55,480 nt of DNA from Rickettsiales bacterium (GTDB lineage Bacteria > Pseudomonadota > Alphaproteobacteria > Rickettsiales > JABSSG01): NCBI GenBank assembly GCA_013214525.1, contig JABSSG010000030.1, positions 1 through 55,480 of the forward strand, given 5' to 3'. Below, one piece after another: positions 1-9,143 of this stretch (positions within the stretch are counted from its first letter, which is position 1; every line of letters starts with the position of its first letter). The position numbers and the translations under genes are program-made. The notes under the pieces are model-generated. The model ran no database searches, had not been told where the DNA came from, and was given only the letters and a program-made list of their open reading frames with translations.

Positions 1-58
1 AGTACCATGATTTTATATCAAAAGAATTTTTACAAATATTCTGCATTTTCTTCGCCAT
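1..58 (-). CDS. possible 5' end of a gene running off the window
   Basis: On the minus strand an ATG at 58 opens a frame that stays open to the window edge (19 codons, beginning MAKKMQNIC). No clear ribosome binding site precedes it, and the stretch is too short to identify a family. It may be a real gene start divergent from yebC or chance; low confidence. Confidence 0.25.
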   Translation of the reverse strand, partial: MAKKMQNICKNSFDIKSWY

Positions 59-417
59 AAACACTACTAATTAATGAGTTAACAATAATAGTTAATAATA
101 AATAATTATATTAACATCTTTTTGAAAAAAATCAAGTATTTAGAAGGGGTAATATGGAAATGAAACTATTGAATAACAAGCTATTTTTAGGATTAAGCTA
201 CTGTAATTTTGCCTACCTCAGGTTGTTAATGCTTTGAACAGCGTAACTTAGTTTTTTTCTATATGACTTTATATTTTATCGGGAAATATGATCATAACTG
301 GAAGCTAACCAAAAAGCAAAATAATCATACCCCCCCCCTACAAAATAGCTGAAAATTGATAAGTAGATTACTCAAATATATATAGTATAATAACTTCATT
401 TATATCGGAATACTACT
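59..417. other. intergenic region upstream of yebC
   Basis: About 360 bases without a supported gene. It is very AT-rich, with several short stop-interrupted frames. The only distinctive items are a run of nine C at 330-338 and a TATA-like -10 box near 381-392. I see no RNA gene or convincing terminator. Confidence 0.5.
381..392 (+). promoter_or_regulatory. candidate -10 box for yebC-ruvC
   Basis: The stretch TATAGTATAATA contains a TATAAT-type -10 hexamer about 26-30 bases ahead of the yebC ATG. A -35 box is not obvious. The upstream C9 tract (330-338) lies about 45 bases further away. Confidence 0.35.
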
Positions 418-1176
418 ATGGCAGGACACTCGAAATTTAAAAATATTATGCATCGAAAAGGTGCACAAGATGCAAAACGTGCTAAATTATTCACAAAATT
501 AATCAGAGAAATACTTGTAGCAGCAAAAAATGGCGGAGCAGATCCTGAGTTTAATCCAAGATTGCGTACTGCACTTAGCTCAGCTCGTGCTGCAAATTTA
601 CCTAAACAACGGATTGATTCAGCTATAAAAAAAGCTACTTCTCCTAATGAATCTAACAATTTTGAAGAGATCACATATGAATGCTATCTCCCAGGTGGCA
701 TTGCTTTAATTGTCGAAACTCTTACAGACAACAGAAATAGAACTTCCAGTGATATAAAATCTATATTAAGCAAATATGGTGGAAGTTTAGCAGTATCTGG
801 AGCAGTTTTATATTTATTCGAAAAAATTGGCTTTATTGAATTTAAGAACTCAGAAATCTTTCCAGAAAAAATTTTAGAAGCAGCTATTGAAGTTGGAGCA
901 AATGATTGTGAATCTTTTGAAAACATCCATCAAATAATCTGCGATTCAGACAAACTTCATGAAATTCAAATTCCTCTAGCTAAACAATTTGGAGAACCAG
1001 TTACATCTAGATTAATCTGGAGACCTAAAAATCAAATTACAATTGATTCACAAGAACAAGCTGAAAAAATATTAACTGCAATAGATAAACTTGAAGATAA
1101 TGATGATATCCAAAATATTTATGGCAATCATATAATCCCAGATTCTTTGCTTACAAAATTAAACATTTTAGAATGA
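418..1176 (+). CDS. yebC: YebC/TACO1-family translational regulator
   Basis: The 252-residue product has the full YebC family length and its diagnostic N-terminus MAGHSKFKNIMHRKGAQD, followed by a region typical of the family (GIALIVETLTDNRNRT near residue 96). Family members are cytoplasmic; older work describes them as transcription regulators, newer work as ribosome-associated factors that relieve stalling (TACO1 in mitochondria). The ATG at 418 gives the conserved start. It is followed after 6 bases by ruvC, so the two are probably one operon, an order common in alphaproteobacteria. Identification is certain from sequence; the exact molecular role follows from the family. Confidence 0.96.
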   Translation: MAGHSKFKNIMHRKGAQDAKRAKLFTKLIREILVAAKNGGADPEFNPRLRTALSSARAANLPKQRIDSAIKKATSPNESNNFEEITYECYLPGGIALIVETLTDNRNRTSSDIKSILSKYGGSLAVSGAVLYLFEKIGFIEFKNSEIFPEKILEAAIEVGANDCESFENIHQIICDSDKLHEIQIPLAKQFGEPVTSRLIWRPKNQITIDSQEQAEKILTAIDKLEDNDDIQNIYGNHIIPDSLLTKLNILE

Positions 1177-1182
1177 CAGATT

Positions 1183-1680
1183 ATGACAATAGTACTTGGT
1201 ATAGACCCTGGTCTTAACAACACAGGATGGGGAATAGTTAGTTGTAAAAACAATAATTTTAAATATATCAATTGTGGTACAATTGTAAATCATCACAAAA
1301 TTGAAACTCATTTAAAACTTAAAAAAATTTACGATACTTTGGATGATATAATTAAAAGAGAAAGCCCTATTGAATGTGCTATAGAAGAAACATTTGTAAA
1401 TAAAAATCCTCGTTTATCTCTTAAACTTGGTTATTCAAAAGCTATTGCTATACTTGCAGCAACACAAAATAATTTAAAGATATTTGAATATACTCCTAGA
1501 GCTATTAAAAAAGCATTTGCTGGTAGCGGTAAAGCTGACAAAGATCAAATGACTGGTATGTTAAAATATCTATTACCCACTCATGAAGCCTCATCTGAAC
1601 ATGAAGCTGATGCATTAGCACTAGCTATTTGTCATATCAATACAGAATCTTTTAAACAAATACTTAATACACAGCTGTAA
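1183..1680 (+). CDS. ruvC: Holliday junction resolvase RuvC
   Basis: A 165-residue RuvC, the normal length. Visible catalytic elements are Asp8 in LGIDPGLNNTGWGI, Glu68/Glu69 in AIEETF, and His140/Asp143 in HEADALALA, forming the RNase-H-like acidic site. RuvC cuts Holliday junctions during homologous recombination, normally with RuvAB, which are not in this window. It starts 6 bases after yebC and is probably co-transcribed with it. The remaining recombination gene in the window is addB near the far end. The start ATG is directly before the first beta strand, so no alternative is needed. Confidence 0.97.
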   Translation: MTIVLGIDPGLNNTGWGIVSCKNNNFKYINCGTIVNHHKIETHLKLKKIYDTLDDIIKRESPIECAIEETFVNKNPRLSLKLGYSKAIAILAATQNNLKIFEYTPRAIKKAFAGSGKADKDQMTGMLKYLLPTHEASSEHEADALALAICHINTESFKQILNTQL

Positions 1681-1702
1681 AATTTTTAGCTCTTTGTCAA
1701 AG

Positions 1703-1731
1703 TTGACTTTTATATTTAACTAATTTAAATT
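1703..1731 (+). promoter_or_regulatory. candidate promoter for pccB-pccA
   Basis: TTGACT at 1703-1708 is followed after 17 bases by TAAATT (1726-1731), a recognisable sigma70-like arrangement about 45 bases before the pccB ATG. It directly adjoins the repeat copy at 1731-1763. Confidence 0.35.
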
Positions 1732-1763
1732 TAAACCCCAATAATGGATTAGGAGAATTTTAG
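1731..1763 (+). repeat. partial third copy of the 81-bp repeat
   Basis: TTAAACCCCAATAATGGATT followed by AGGAGAATTTTAG matches the inner ends of the inverted repeats at 50532-50612 and 53985-54065 almost perfectly over some 30 bases. Here it sits between ruvC and pccB and also supplies the AGGAG that could act as ribosome binding site of pccB (ATG at 1774). Confidence 0.6.
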
Positions 1764-1773
1764 AAAATAAATA

Positions 1774-3318
1774 ATGCCACAAACTATATTAGACCCAAAA
1801 CTAACCAAGAAACGTAACAAAGCTCTACTTGGTGGAGGAAGAGAGAGAATAAACACCCAACATAAAAAAGGGAAGCTAACTGCTCGTGAAAGACTTGATG
1901 TGCTTCTTGACCCTGATTCATTTGAAGAATATGACATGCTGGCTGAGCATAGATGCAGAAATTTCCGGATGGGAGAAACTAGAATCCCTGGTGATGGGGT
2001 CGTAATAGGCTATGGCAAAATAAACTCCCGACCTGTATTTGTGTATAGTCAAGATTTTACTGTTATGGGCGGATCACTTGGTGAAACCCACGCAAAAAAG
2101 ATTTGTAAAATTATGGATATGGCCTTAAAGGCTAAAACACCAATTATTGGAATAAATGACTCAGGTGGAGCAAGAATACAAGAAGGTATAGATTCCCTAG
2201 GGGGGTATGGAGAAATTTTTCAACGTAACGTTAACTGCTCAGGCGTAATCCCACAAATTTCTTTAATTATGGGCCCTTGTGCAGGTGGAGCAGTTTATTC
2301 TCCTGCATTAACAGATTTTACTTTTATGGTTGAGAATTCTTCATATATGTTTTTAACAGGTCCAGACGTTATAAAAACAGTTACTCACGAAACAATAACA
2401 AAAGAAAATTTAGGCGGTGCATTTACTCATACAGTCAAAAGTGGAGTAGCACATCTCTCTTTCGAAAATGATATCCATGCATTGTTACAGGCACGTCGAT
2501 TAATGAACTTCTTACCTCTGTCAAATAAAGCTCCTGTACCAAAAAGAATTTCAAACGATCCAAAAGATCGAATTGACCTTTCTCTCAATACTTTAATTCC
2601 TCAAGATCCTAATAAACCCTATAATATGAAAGAATTAATCAATTCTATCATTGATGAAGGGGACTTTTTTGAAATACAACCAGAATATGCTAAAAACATT
2701 ATCATAGGGTTTGCTACAATGGCTAATCGCACAGTGGGAATAATTGCAAACCAACCTTTATTTCTTGCTGGGTGTTTAGATATAAATGCCTCACTTAAAG
2801 CAGCAAGATTTATAAGATTTTGTGATGCCTTTAATATCCCTATTATATCACTTGTTGATGTGCCTGGGTTTTTACCAGGTAAGTCCCAAGAACATGATGG
2901 TATTATAAAACATGGAGCAAAACTTCTCTATGCTTATTCTGAAGCGACTGTACCAAAAATTACTGTAATAACTAGAAAAGCATATGGTGGAGCATATATA
3001 GTTATGAATTCTAAACATCTACGTGGTGATATTAATTATGCTTGGCCAACCGCTGAAATTGCTGTCATGGGAGCACAAGGAGCTGTAGAAATTTTATCTA
3101 AAAATAAGAAAGAAGATTTATCAGAGAAAGAAATTCAAGAACAAGTTGCTAATTATAAACAAAAAATTTCTTCACCATTTGTTGCAGCATCACGAGGATT
3201 TATTGATGATATAATTAGACCTCAAAACACCAGATGGAAGATCTGCTATGCATTAGAAATGCTATCACACAAAGATGTAGCTACTCACTGGAAAAAACAT
3301 GATAATTTACCATTATAA
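1774..3318 (+). CDS. pccB: propionyl-CoA carboxylase beta chain
   Basis: The 514-residue protein is a biotin-dependent acyl-CoA carboxyltransferase of the crotonase fold. Characteristic segments include the N-terminal [18 protein letters not shown], the oxyanion-hole glycine motifs [10 protein letters not shown] and [12 protein letters not shown], and the C-terminal half with VDVPGFLPG and [11 protein letters not shown]. With PccA it converts propionyl-CoA to methylmalonyl-CoA in the cytoplasm. Length is normal. pccA begins 12 bases after the stop, so they form an operon. The pccB/pccA pair is conserved in Rickettsiaceae, although substrates other than propionyl-CoA cannot be excluded from sequence. 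Confidence 0.95.
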   Translation: MPQTILDPKLTKKRNKALLGGGRERINTQHKKGKLTARERLDVLLDPDSFEEYDMLAEHRCRNFRMGETRIPGDGVVIGYGKINSRPVFVYSQDFTVMGGSLGETHAKKICKIMDMALKAKTPIIGINDSGGARIQEGIDSLGGYGEIFQRNVNCSGVIPQISLIMGPCAGGAVYSPALTDFTFMVENSSYMFLTGPDVIKTVTHETITKENLGGAFTHTVKSGVAHLSFENDIHALLQARRLMNFLPLSNKAPVPKRISNDPKDRIDLSLNTLIPQDPNKPYNMKELINSIIDEGDFFEIQPEYAKNIIIGFATMANRTVGIIANQPLFLAGCLDINASLKAARFIRFCDAFNIPIISLVDVPGFLPGKSQEHDGIIKHGAKLLYAYSEATVPKITVITRKAYGGAYIVMNSKHLRGDINYAWPTAEIAVMGAQGAVEILSKNKKEDLSEKEIQEQVANYKQKISSPFVAASRGFIDDIIRPQNTRWKICYALEMLSHKDVATHWKKHDNLPL

Positions 3319-3329
3319 TAAAATCATCT

Positions 3330-5336
3330 ATGACAAATAATAAGCCTTTATTCAACAAAGTTCTAGTAGCAAACAGAGGAGAAATTGCTGTACGTATTAT
3401 AAAAACTCTCAAAAAACTTGGTATAAAATCTGTAGCGGTATATTCAGAAACAGATACTAATGCATTACATGTTGGATTAGCTGATGAAGCAATATTTATT
3501 GGCAATTCTCCAGCCACTGATAGTTATTTATGTATAGAACATATAATCTCAGCTGTAAGAAAAAGCGGAGCACAAGCAGTACACCCAGGTTATGGATTTC
3601 TTTCTGAAAACCATGAGTTTGCTCTCGCTTTACAAAAAGAAAAAATTGCTTTTATAGGACCAACTGCTGAACATATCCGCACTATGGGAGATAAAATAAA
3701 AGCAAAAAAAGTTGCAGATAAAGCCAAAATTAACACAGTACCAGGATATTTAGGAGTAATAGCAAATGCTCAGAAAGCAGAAAAAATTGCCAAAAAAATT
3801 GGTTTCCCCGTCATAGTAAAAGCAGCAGCTGGTGGTGGCGGAAGAGGCATGAGAGTTGTACATACACAAAAAGACTTACAAGATGCTTTTATCTCAGCTT
3901 CAAATGAAGCAAAAAACAGTTTCAGTGATGGTAGAGTATTCATTGAAAAATATATTCAAAACCCACGTCATATTGAAATACAGATTCTAGCAGATAAACA
4001 TAAAAACGCAGTATGCATAGGCGAACGAGAATGTTCTATTCAAAGAAATCATCAAAAAATAATTGAGGAAGCACCTAGTCCATTTATTTCCGAGAAAACT
4101 AGAAAAGCTATGTTTAAACAGTCTCTTAGACTTATCAAAGAAATAGGCTATTTCTCAGCAGGAACTGTAGAATTTATGGTGGATGAAAAACAAAAATTCT
4201 ACTTTATGGAAATGAATACACGCCTGCAAGTAGAACATTGTGTAACTGTACTTATATTTGATTTAGATTTAGTAGAAGAAATGATAAAAATTGCTGCTGG
4301 TCATGAGCTTTCTTTTTCTCAAAAAGACTTAAAACCAAACGGCTGGGCAATTGAATCACGAATTTGTGCTGAAGATCCTTCGAGAGGTTTTCTACCGTCT
4401 AGTGGTAGGATAATTCAATATGAAGAACCTCCCCGTAATACTCAAGTAAGAGTTGATAGTGGTATTATGGAAGGAGGAGAAGTAAATATGTTTTATGATC
4501 AAATGATTGCAAAACTATGTACACATGGCACAAACAGAGAAGAAGCCATAGAATTAATGAAGCAAGCATTAGGAGAATATGTCATTGCTGGTATCTCACA
4601 TAATATTAGCTTCCTTCAAGCAATTATGGAAAATCCTAAATTTAGTAAAGGTGACATATCAACAGGATTTATTGCTCAAGAATATCCAGAAGGATTTTCA
4701 GGGTCTGAAGTTACTTCAGAAATTAATCAAATTTTACTAGCCACTACCTTATTTATGCATATGGCTGAAATTATTAGAGCAGCTGATATTACTGGGAATA
4801 CACAAGACCTAATTAGAAAAGTTGGTACTCGTTGGGTTGTAAATATAGATGGGTCTGCCTTCCCAATTATACTTACCTCAATCACAGATGGATACTATAT
4901 ACGTCAAGGTTCACAGCGTATTTACGTTCGTAGCAATTGGGTAATTGGCGAACCTCTTTTTAGAGGAAATGTTAATGGGGTAGATGTAGTTGTATCAGTA
5001 CAACCTGATTTAAATAGCTATAAGCTAATACATTCTGGTAGAGAAGTAACTGCTTATGTAAGATCTCCTCGTATTGCTGAGCTAGAACAATTTATGCCTG
5101 TTGCTGTCAAAGCTAAACCACAAACTCAACTTAACTCAACCCTTTCAGGAAAAATTGTTAAAATATTCGTTAACACTGGTGAAAAAATAAATCTTGGAGA
5201 TAAATTAATCATCATAGAGGCAATGAAAATGGAAAATTTAATTCTTGGCGAAGTTGAAACTACAATCTCAAAAATATGTGTTAAAGAGGGAGATATAGTA
5301 TCTGTTAATGATCCACTATTTGAATTCGAAACATAA
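3330..5336 (+). CDS. pccA: propionyl-CoA carboxylase alpha chain (biotin carboxylase and biotin carrier)
   Basis: A 668-residue three-part enzyme: an N-terminal biotin carboxylase domain (KVLVANRGEIAVRI at the start; ATP-grasp glycine loop AAGGGGRGMRVV near residue 168; EMNTRLQVEHCVT near residue 290), a middle BT linker domain, and a C-terminal biotinyl domain. The biotin attachment site is EAMKMEN with the target Lys at about residue 633. It carboxylates biotin with ATP and bicarbonate and passes the carboxyl to PccB. It lies 12 bases downstream of pccB. All domains are complete. One variation is HCVTV where many homologues have HPVTE. Confidence 0.95.
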   Translation: MTNNKPLFNKVLVANRGEIAVRIIKTLKKLGIKSVAVYSETDTNALHVGLADEAIFIGNSPATDSYLCIEHIISAVRKSGAQAVHPGYGFLSENHEFALALQKEKIAFIGPTAEHIRTMGDKIKAKKVADKAKINTVPGYLGVIANAQKAEKIAKKIGFPVIVKAAAGGGGRGMRVVHTQKDLQDAFISASNEAKNSFSDGRVFIEKYIQNPRHIEIQILADKHKNAVCIGERECSIQRNHQKIIEEAPSPFISEKTRKAMFKQSLRLIKEIGYFSAGTVEFMVDEKQKFYFMEMNTRLQVEHCVTVLIFDLDLVEEMIKIAAGHELSFSQKDLKPNGWAIESRICAEDPSRGFLPSSGRIIQYEEPPRNTQVRVDSGIMEGGEVNMFYDQMIAKLCTHGTNREEAIELMKQALGEYVIAGISHNISFLQAIMENPKFSKGDISTGFIAQEYPEGFSGSEVTSEINQILLATTLFMHMAEIIRAADITGNTQDLIRKVGTRWVVNIDGSAFPIILTSITDGYYIRQGSQRIYVRSNWVIGEPLFRGNVNGVDVVVSVQPDLNSYKLIHSGREVTAYVRSPRIAELEQFMPVAVKAKPQTQLNSTLSGKIVKIFVNTGEKINLGDKLIIIEAMKMENLILGEVETTISKICVKEGDIVSVNDPLFEFET

Positions 5337-5396
5337 CAAAAATATGTTGATTTAATTAACATTTAATGCTTTAATAAATCTTAAATTATAAAGACT

Positions 5397-5672
5397 ATGG
5401 CTATTGAGAAAAATAAAGACACTTCTATAGAAGAACAAAAAGAAAAGCCTGTTAAAGAAGCTGATGCATTATCAGATCCTAAATATATCTGTAATTCCTG
5501 TACAATTATTACCGATGCTTTAAAAAAAGGCTGTGACGTAGTACAAATGCCTAACGGCGATATAATTATTAGAGAACAAAAGATAGTTACAACAAAATAT
5601 ATCTGGGATCACGACAAAGAAAAAATTGTTAAAAGCTCCACTAGAATTGAAGATTCTATAGCAAAAGAATAA
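5397..5672 (+). CDS. small rickettsial protein (DUF2671-like)
   Basis: A 91-residue soluble protein with a charged, lysine/glutamate-rich N-terminus and a compact core containing a CNSC pair (residues about 32-35) and the segment DVVQMPNGDIIIREQKIV. I recognise it as resembling the Rickettsia family DUF2671, which has no known function; that assignment is from memory and not certain. It follows pccA by 60 bases on the same strand and may be part of its transcript. It converges with lnt, whose stop lies only 3 bases away. The two cysteines could bind metal, but nothing else shows this. Confidence 0.6.
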   Translation: MAIEKNKDTSIEEQKEKPVKEADALSDPKYICNSCTIITDALKKGCDVVQMPNGDIIIREQKIVTTKYIWDHDKEKIVKSSTRIEDSIAKE

Positions 5673-5675
5673 TAC

Positions 5676-7271
5676 CTACCGCATTTGTTTGTTAAACAAC
5701 TTAAGTGTTAAAAAGGTATAATTCATAAAAAATATCACTCCTAAAAATAATAAAATAGGAACATCTCTATAAGCAAAGTAAAAATTTTTGTCTTCTAACG
5801 CAAGTGGAATATAGCTAGAAACAGTACCTTTTTTATTTAAAGGCATTTGAACAATAACACGCCCATATGAGTCTATAATTCCAGAGATTCCTGTCCCAGC
5901 AACTCTGATCACTGGAATACCAAATTCAATTGCCCTTAATGCTGTCATATCAAAATGTTGATATGGTCCTGAAGAATCTTTGTACCACATATCTGTAGTA
6001 AAATTTATCAATAATTTAGGGAAAACCTTATCTTTTCGTGAAAATCTTTGCACAACATCCCTAGAAAACAATGATTCGTAACATATCAAAGGATTTATTG
6101 GAAATGCTGTATTTTTTAGCAGAGTTCTAGGGCCAGCCCCTGGTGAAAAATCTATAAAAGCATTTGAAAAAGTTGAAACAATTGCATTAATTGTTACGGG
6201 AAGATTTTTTCTAAACGGAATATATTCACCAAAAGGAACAAGATGAGTTTTATCATATACATCTACAACATTGCTTGTATGGTCTATAATAAAAACAGAG
6301 TTCCAAGCTAACTTATTATGGTAATCAACTCTATCAGCTCCTCCTATCAGATAACCACCCACCGGTATAGCTCTTCTCACTAGTTTTATTAGTTTACGCT
6401 TATTAAAATACCTTACTCCACCCTCTGGAAGTAAAACATATAAAAGCCCTCTATCCTCAATTGGATTGAATGTAGCTAACTTAATTATTTTCTCTGCATT
6501 CATATCCATTGTATCTCTTTTTAGTAAGCTATTTATATTTGCTTGAATTATTTTTACTTTATTATGAGATGAAAGTTGAATAGGAGCATTTCTTAAGCGA
6601 CACCAACCATATAATAGATTTGTTACAAACATAACAGCAAGTATTGAACAAACTATCATATGTAATTTGCTCCATTTTTTATTTAAAAAATCAATTAAAA
6701 GAAAAAATATTACTGGTATAGACAAGGCTATTACACTCAAACCAAATACCCCAAACCAAGAAGCAGTTTGCACCAACTCTAGCCAATTTACTAAACTATA
6801 GCCAGTAATCAACCATGGAAATCCTGTAAAAAGATAATTTCTTAAAAACTCAAATAAAACCCAGATACACAGGAAATAGATAGAAAAGACTACTTTATTA
6901 CCATTATTACATTTATGTAAGATAATTGCACATAGCCCATAATAAATTGCAAGGATACAAGGAATTAATATTATTGCGAATGGTATTAACCACCATAATG
7001 AATCTAAAAAATAAAAGATCAGCGGGTAAGAAATCCAATATAATCCTGCAAGAAAATAACCACAACCAAATATCCAACCAACTGCAAAAGCCTCTTTATA
7101 CGAATTTGAATAAAAAAGAAAATAAAGCAAAGAACAAAAAGAAATTACTAACAAAGGAAAAATATAATATGGAGCAAAGGCAAAAGCTCCGATAGCACCA
7201 GAAATAAAAACTATTCCAAACTTAAAGATTAATTCTCTATTTGCTATAAATAATCCTCCTAAATTTTTCAT
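5676..7271 (-). CDS. lnt: apolipoprotein N-acyltransferase
   Basis: A 531-residue inner-membrane enzyme with an N-terminal set of about six hydrophobic segments (roughly residues 15-235) and a C-terminal periplasmic carbon-nitrogen hydrolase domain. The catalytic triad is visible: Glu283 in LLPEGG, Lys341 in YDKTHLVPFGEY and Cys397 in LICYESLF. It adds the third acyl chain to the N-terminal cysteine of lipoproteins, after Lgt (also in this window at 36.5 kb) and signal peptidase II. The start overlaps the end of ybeY by 4 bases (ATGA), giving translational coupling, and the ybeY-lnt order is a widespread one in proteobacteria. Confidence 0.95.
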   Translation of the reverse strand: MKNLGGLFIANRELIFKFGIVFISGAIGAFAFAPYYIFPLLVISFCSLLYFLFYSNSYKEAFAVGWIFGCGYFLAGLYWISYPLIFYFLDSLWWLIPFAIILIPCILAIYYGLCAIILHKCNNGNKVVFSIYFLCIWVLFEFLRNYLFTGFPWLITGYSLVNWLELVQTASWFGVFGLSVIALSIPVIFFLLIDFLNKKWSKLHMIVCSILAVMFVTNLLYGWCRLRNAPIQLSSHNKVKIIQANINSLLKRDTMDMNAEKIIKLATFNPIEDRGLLYVLLPEGGVRYFNKRKLIKLVRRAIPVGGYLIGGADRVDYHNKLAWNSVFIIDHTSNVVDVYDKTHLVPFGEYIPFRKNLPVTINAIVSTFSNAFIDFSPGAGPRTLLKNTAFPINPLICYESLFSRDVVQRFSRKDKVFPKLLINFTTDMWYKDSSGPYQHFDMTALRAIEFGIPVIRVAGTGISGIIDSYGRVIVQMPLNKKGTVSSYIPLALEDKNFYFAYRDVPILLFLGVIFFMNYTFLTLKLFNKQMR

Positions 7272-7774
7272 AAGCTAGACTCATATGGATTTTTTATGCC
7301 AAAATTCTTTAACACCAAAATTTCTAACTCTTCCATTTCCTGTTGCTCTTTCTTGCTGTCATGTTCATAGCACAATAAATGTAGAAATGCATGTGTAAAT
7401 AAATGTAATAGATGATCCCTAAAGGTTTTATTTTGTCGTTCACTTTCTTTTTTTATAGTTTCAAATGAAAAAATTATTTCTCCTAAATATAAATTTTCCA
7501 TTTTAAATTTTTTTAAATCAGATCTTAAGAAATTCTCAGTTGGAAAAGAAAGAACGTTGGTAGCTTTTGCTTTATTACGAAATTTCAGATTATATTCTTC
7601 TATTATTGCATCCGAAACAAATGTTAAATCAAAACTTAAAACCTTACAAAGATTGACTGCTTCAATAGTTTTTAAGATCTTTGAAACAATCTTAGAAAAT
7701 ATTTCTTTATCCTGAATAATGTCATTCTTTGACCACTCTTTATTCTTAAAATATAAATCTATTTTTATTTCCAT
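7268..7774 (-). CDS. ybeY: rRNA maturation endoribonuclease YbeY
   Basis: A 168-residue YbeY with the zinc-binding H-x3-H-x5-H motif near the C-terminus (HAFLHLLCYEHD). It acts in 16S rRNA 3' end maturation and ribosome quality control. An earlier family signature, TNVLSFPTE, is also present. The gene precedes lnt with a 4-base overlap. The family motif normally reads HGxLHLxGYDH; here Cys replaces the Gly before Tyr and Glu replaces Asp, but the three zinc-binding histidines are intact. Length is normal. Confidence 0.93.
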   Translation of the reverse strand: MEIKIDLYFKNKEWSKNDIIQDKEIFSKIVSKILKTIEAVNLCKVLSFDLTFVSDAIIEEYNLKFRNKAKATNVLSFPTENFLRSDLKKFKMENLYLGEIIFSFETIKKESERQNKTFRDHLLHLFTHAFLHLLCYEHDSKKEQQEMEELEILVLKNFGIKNPYESSL

Positions 7775-7844
7775 GATATTTTATTTAAGCATTACTTGCC
7801 AATAAAGTATAATTAAATCAATACACACTCAAGCAAATAATAAA

Positions 7845-8267
7845 ATGACTACTCTTAAAATATTAGAAATAACATTACTAGTAATCGCAGCAGGAATCTT
7901 TCTTTATATATATAGAGGGTTTTTCTTAAAGTTCTTCTCTAACAGACCTCAACAGACAAAGCAAACAACAACCGTAGAAGTAGAAAATATTAACCCTGCA
8001 AATTTAATAGGAAAAAAAAAGTTTAAACTTATTTCGTATAAAGAAGCTCTTGAAGAATCAAGACAATTCATCTACAACATAGCAAAACTAGTTATGGAAA
8101 GATTCTCTCCACAATCTAAAGAGAATCTTTTGGATTTGGGGATGAAATTATTTAATGCTGGCGTACAATATATACATGTTGTTGATGTATTTAAAATCTC
8201 TCTAGAGAGGCAAAGAACTAAAGCAGTAGCAGTTACGAAAAAAACTGCTAAAGGTAGACATCAGTGA
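7845..8267 (+). CDS. conserved single-pass membrane protein (DUF2660-like)
   Basis: A 140-residue protein with one N-terminal transmembrane helix (about residues 7-25) followed by a basic soluble tail ending KKTAKGRHQ. The rest is predicted to be mostly helical and cytoplasmic. It resembles a small family I associate with Rickettsia (DUF2660), function unknown; this is recalled rather than verified. It is divergent from ybeY with a 70-base gap and convergent with the next gene (15 bases apart). Confidence 0.6.
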   Translation: MTTLKILEITLLVIAAGIFLYIYRGFFLKFFSNRPQQTKQTTTVEVENINPANLIGKKKFKLISYKEALEESRQFIYNIAKLVMERFSPQSKENLLDLGMKLFNAGVQYIHVVDVFKISLERQRTKAVAVTKKTAKGRHQ

Positions 8268-8282
8268 TCAATGTTTGAAAGA

Positions 8283-8870
8283 TTATTTCTTTTTATTACG
8301 ATTCTCCTCTGCTTTTCTCTTCTCCTCCTCTTTCTTTTTCTGCTCTGCTTCCTCTTTCCCTTTTTGATAGACTTCTACTTCAAAGGATCTAACCTTTTGA
8401 TTGTCATCTACTCTCATCAAAATATGAAAAGACTTCGGAAATCTCAACTCTTCCCAATCAAACCGAAAGAAAGAGGTAATCTTAGTACTTTTATAACCAC
8501 ATGATACAAAAGGGCCTTTTGAGTAGTGAGTAGATTTTAGAGGATCACATTTTGCTTCTATATCCATAAAATACTCTAATGCTTCCTTATAATTAGTTCC
8601 TGCAGGAAATTTTTTTATCAAAAACATTTTCCCCTCAGGACTTTTTTCTGGAGACATAAAATATTTTTTACTCAAATTTGTTGCTTCTTCATCTCTTGTA
8701 ATCAAGTCTAACCCATATGTATCTGCATTACTTCTAAGATATCTAACTTTAAAAAAATCACCTTGTTTCATAAAAGCAGCAGCTCCATAAAGTAATAAAA
8801 TTATTAGAATGACACGTATTATGTTACTTTGTGTTTCTGTAAATTTTATTGCTATATGATTTTCTCGCAT
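8283..8870 (-). CDS. membrane protein with charged C-terminal tail
   Basis: A 195-residue protein with a short N-terminal cytoplasmic part, one hydrophobic segment at about residues 18-36, a soluble domain with a pair of Cys (KCDP, SCGY), and a final 30 residues almost only of Glu, Lys, Gln and Arg that should form a helix or coiled coil. The layout suggests one membrane span with most of the protein outside the cytoplasm. I do not recognise a family. It converges with the upstream gene and stands alone on the minus strand. Confidence 0.6.
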   Translation of the reverse strand: MRENHIAIKFTETQSNIIRVILIILLLYGAAAFMKQGDFFKVRYLRSNADTYGLDLITRDEEATNLSKKYFMSPEKSPEGKMFLIKKFPAGTNYKEALEYFMDIEAKCDPLKSTHYSKGPFVSCGYKSTKITSFFRFDWEELRFPKSFHILMRVDDNQKVRSFEVEVYQKGKEEAEQKKKEEEKRKAEENRNKKK

Positions 8871-8948
8871 TTTAATACCCTATCAGTTGTTAAATATGTA
8901 TTATGAGTATATTTAATAGCACCCTTTTCCATATTTGAAAATCTCTTT

Positions 8949-8975
8949 TATACTAAATCATACCTGAAGAACCCT
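8949..8975. repeat. half-copy of the dispersed palindromic element
   Basis: The stretch TATACTAAATCATACCTGAA matches one end of the dispersed element family (compare 36433-36482), but the other end is missing. It lies in the 273-base gap between two divergent genes, where I see no further gene. Confidence 0.45.
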
Positions 8976-9143
8976 TTATTAGCTCATATATAATGTATGA
9001 AAAATGATACAATTCTGGAATAAATACTCAATTATTCCAATAACAATTCAAGTAATTTTTGTAGTGCTTAGTTTTTTATTATAGTTTGTTACAAACGTTC
9101 ATTTGAGTTTTCATTAGAATCGATTATATCTAAATAGCTTACA

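Noticed and set aside
8271-8504. Plus-strand frame of 77 codons, Leu/Phe-rich like a membrane protein
   Set aside because: It is the antisense of the charged Glu/Lys-rich tail of the 8283-8870 gene; Lys and Glu codons read backwards give Phe and Leu.
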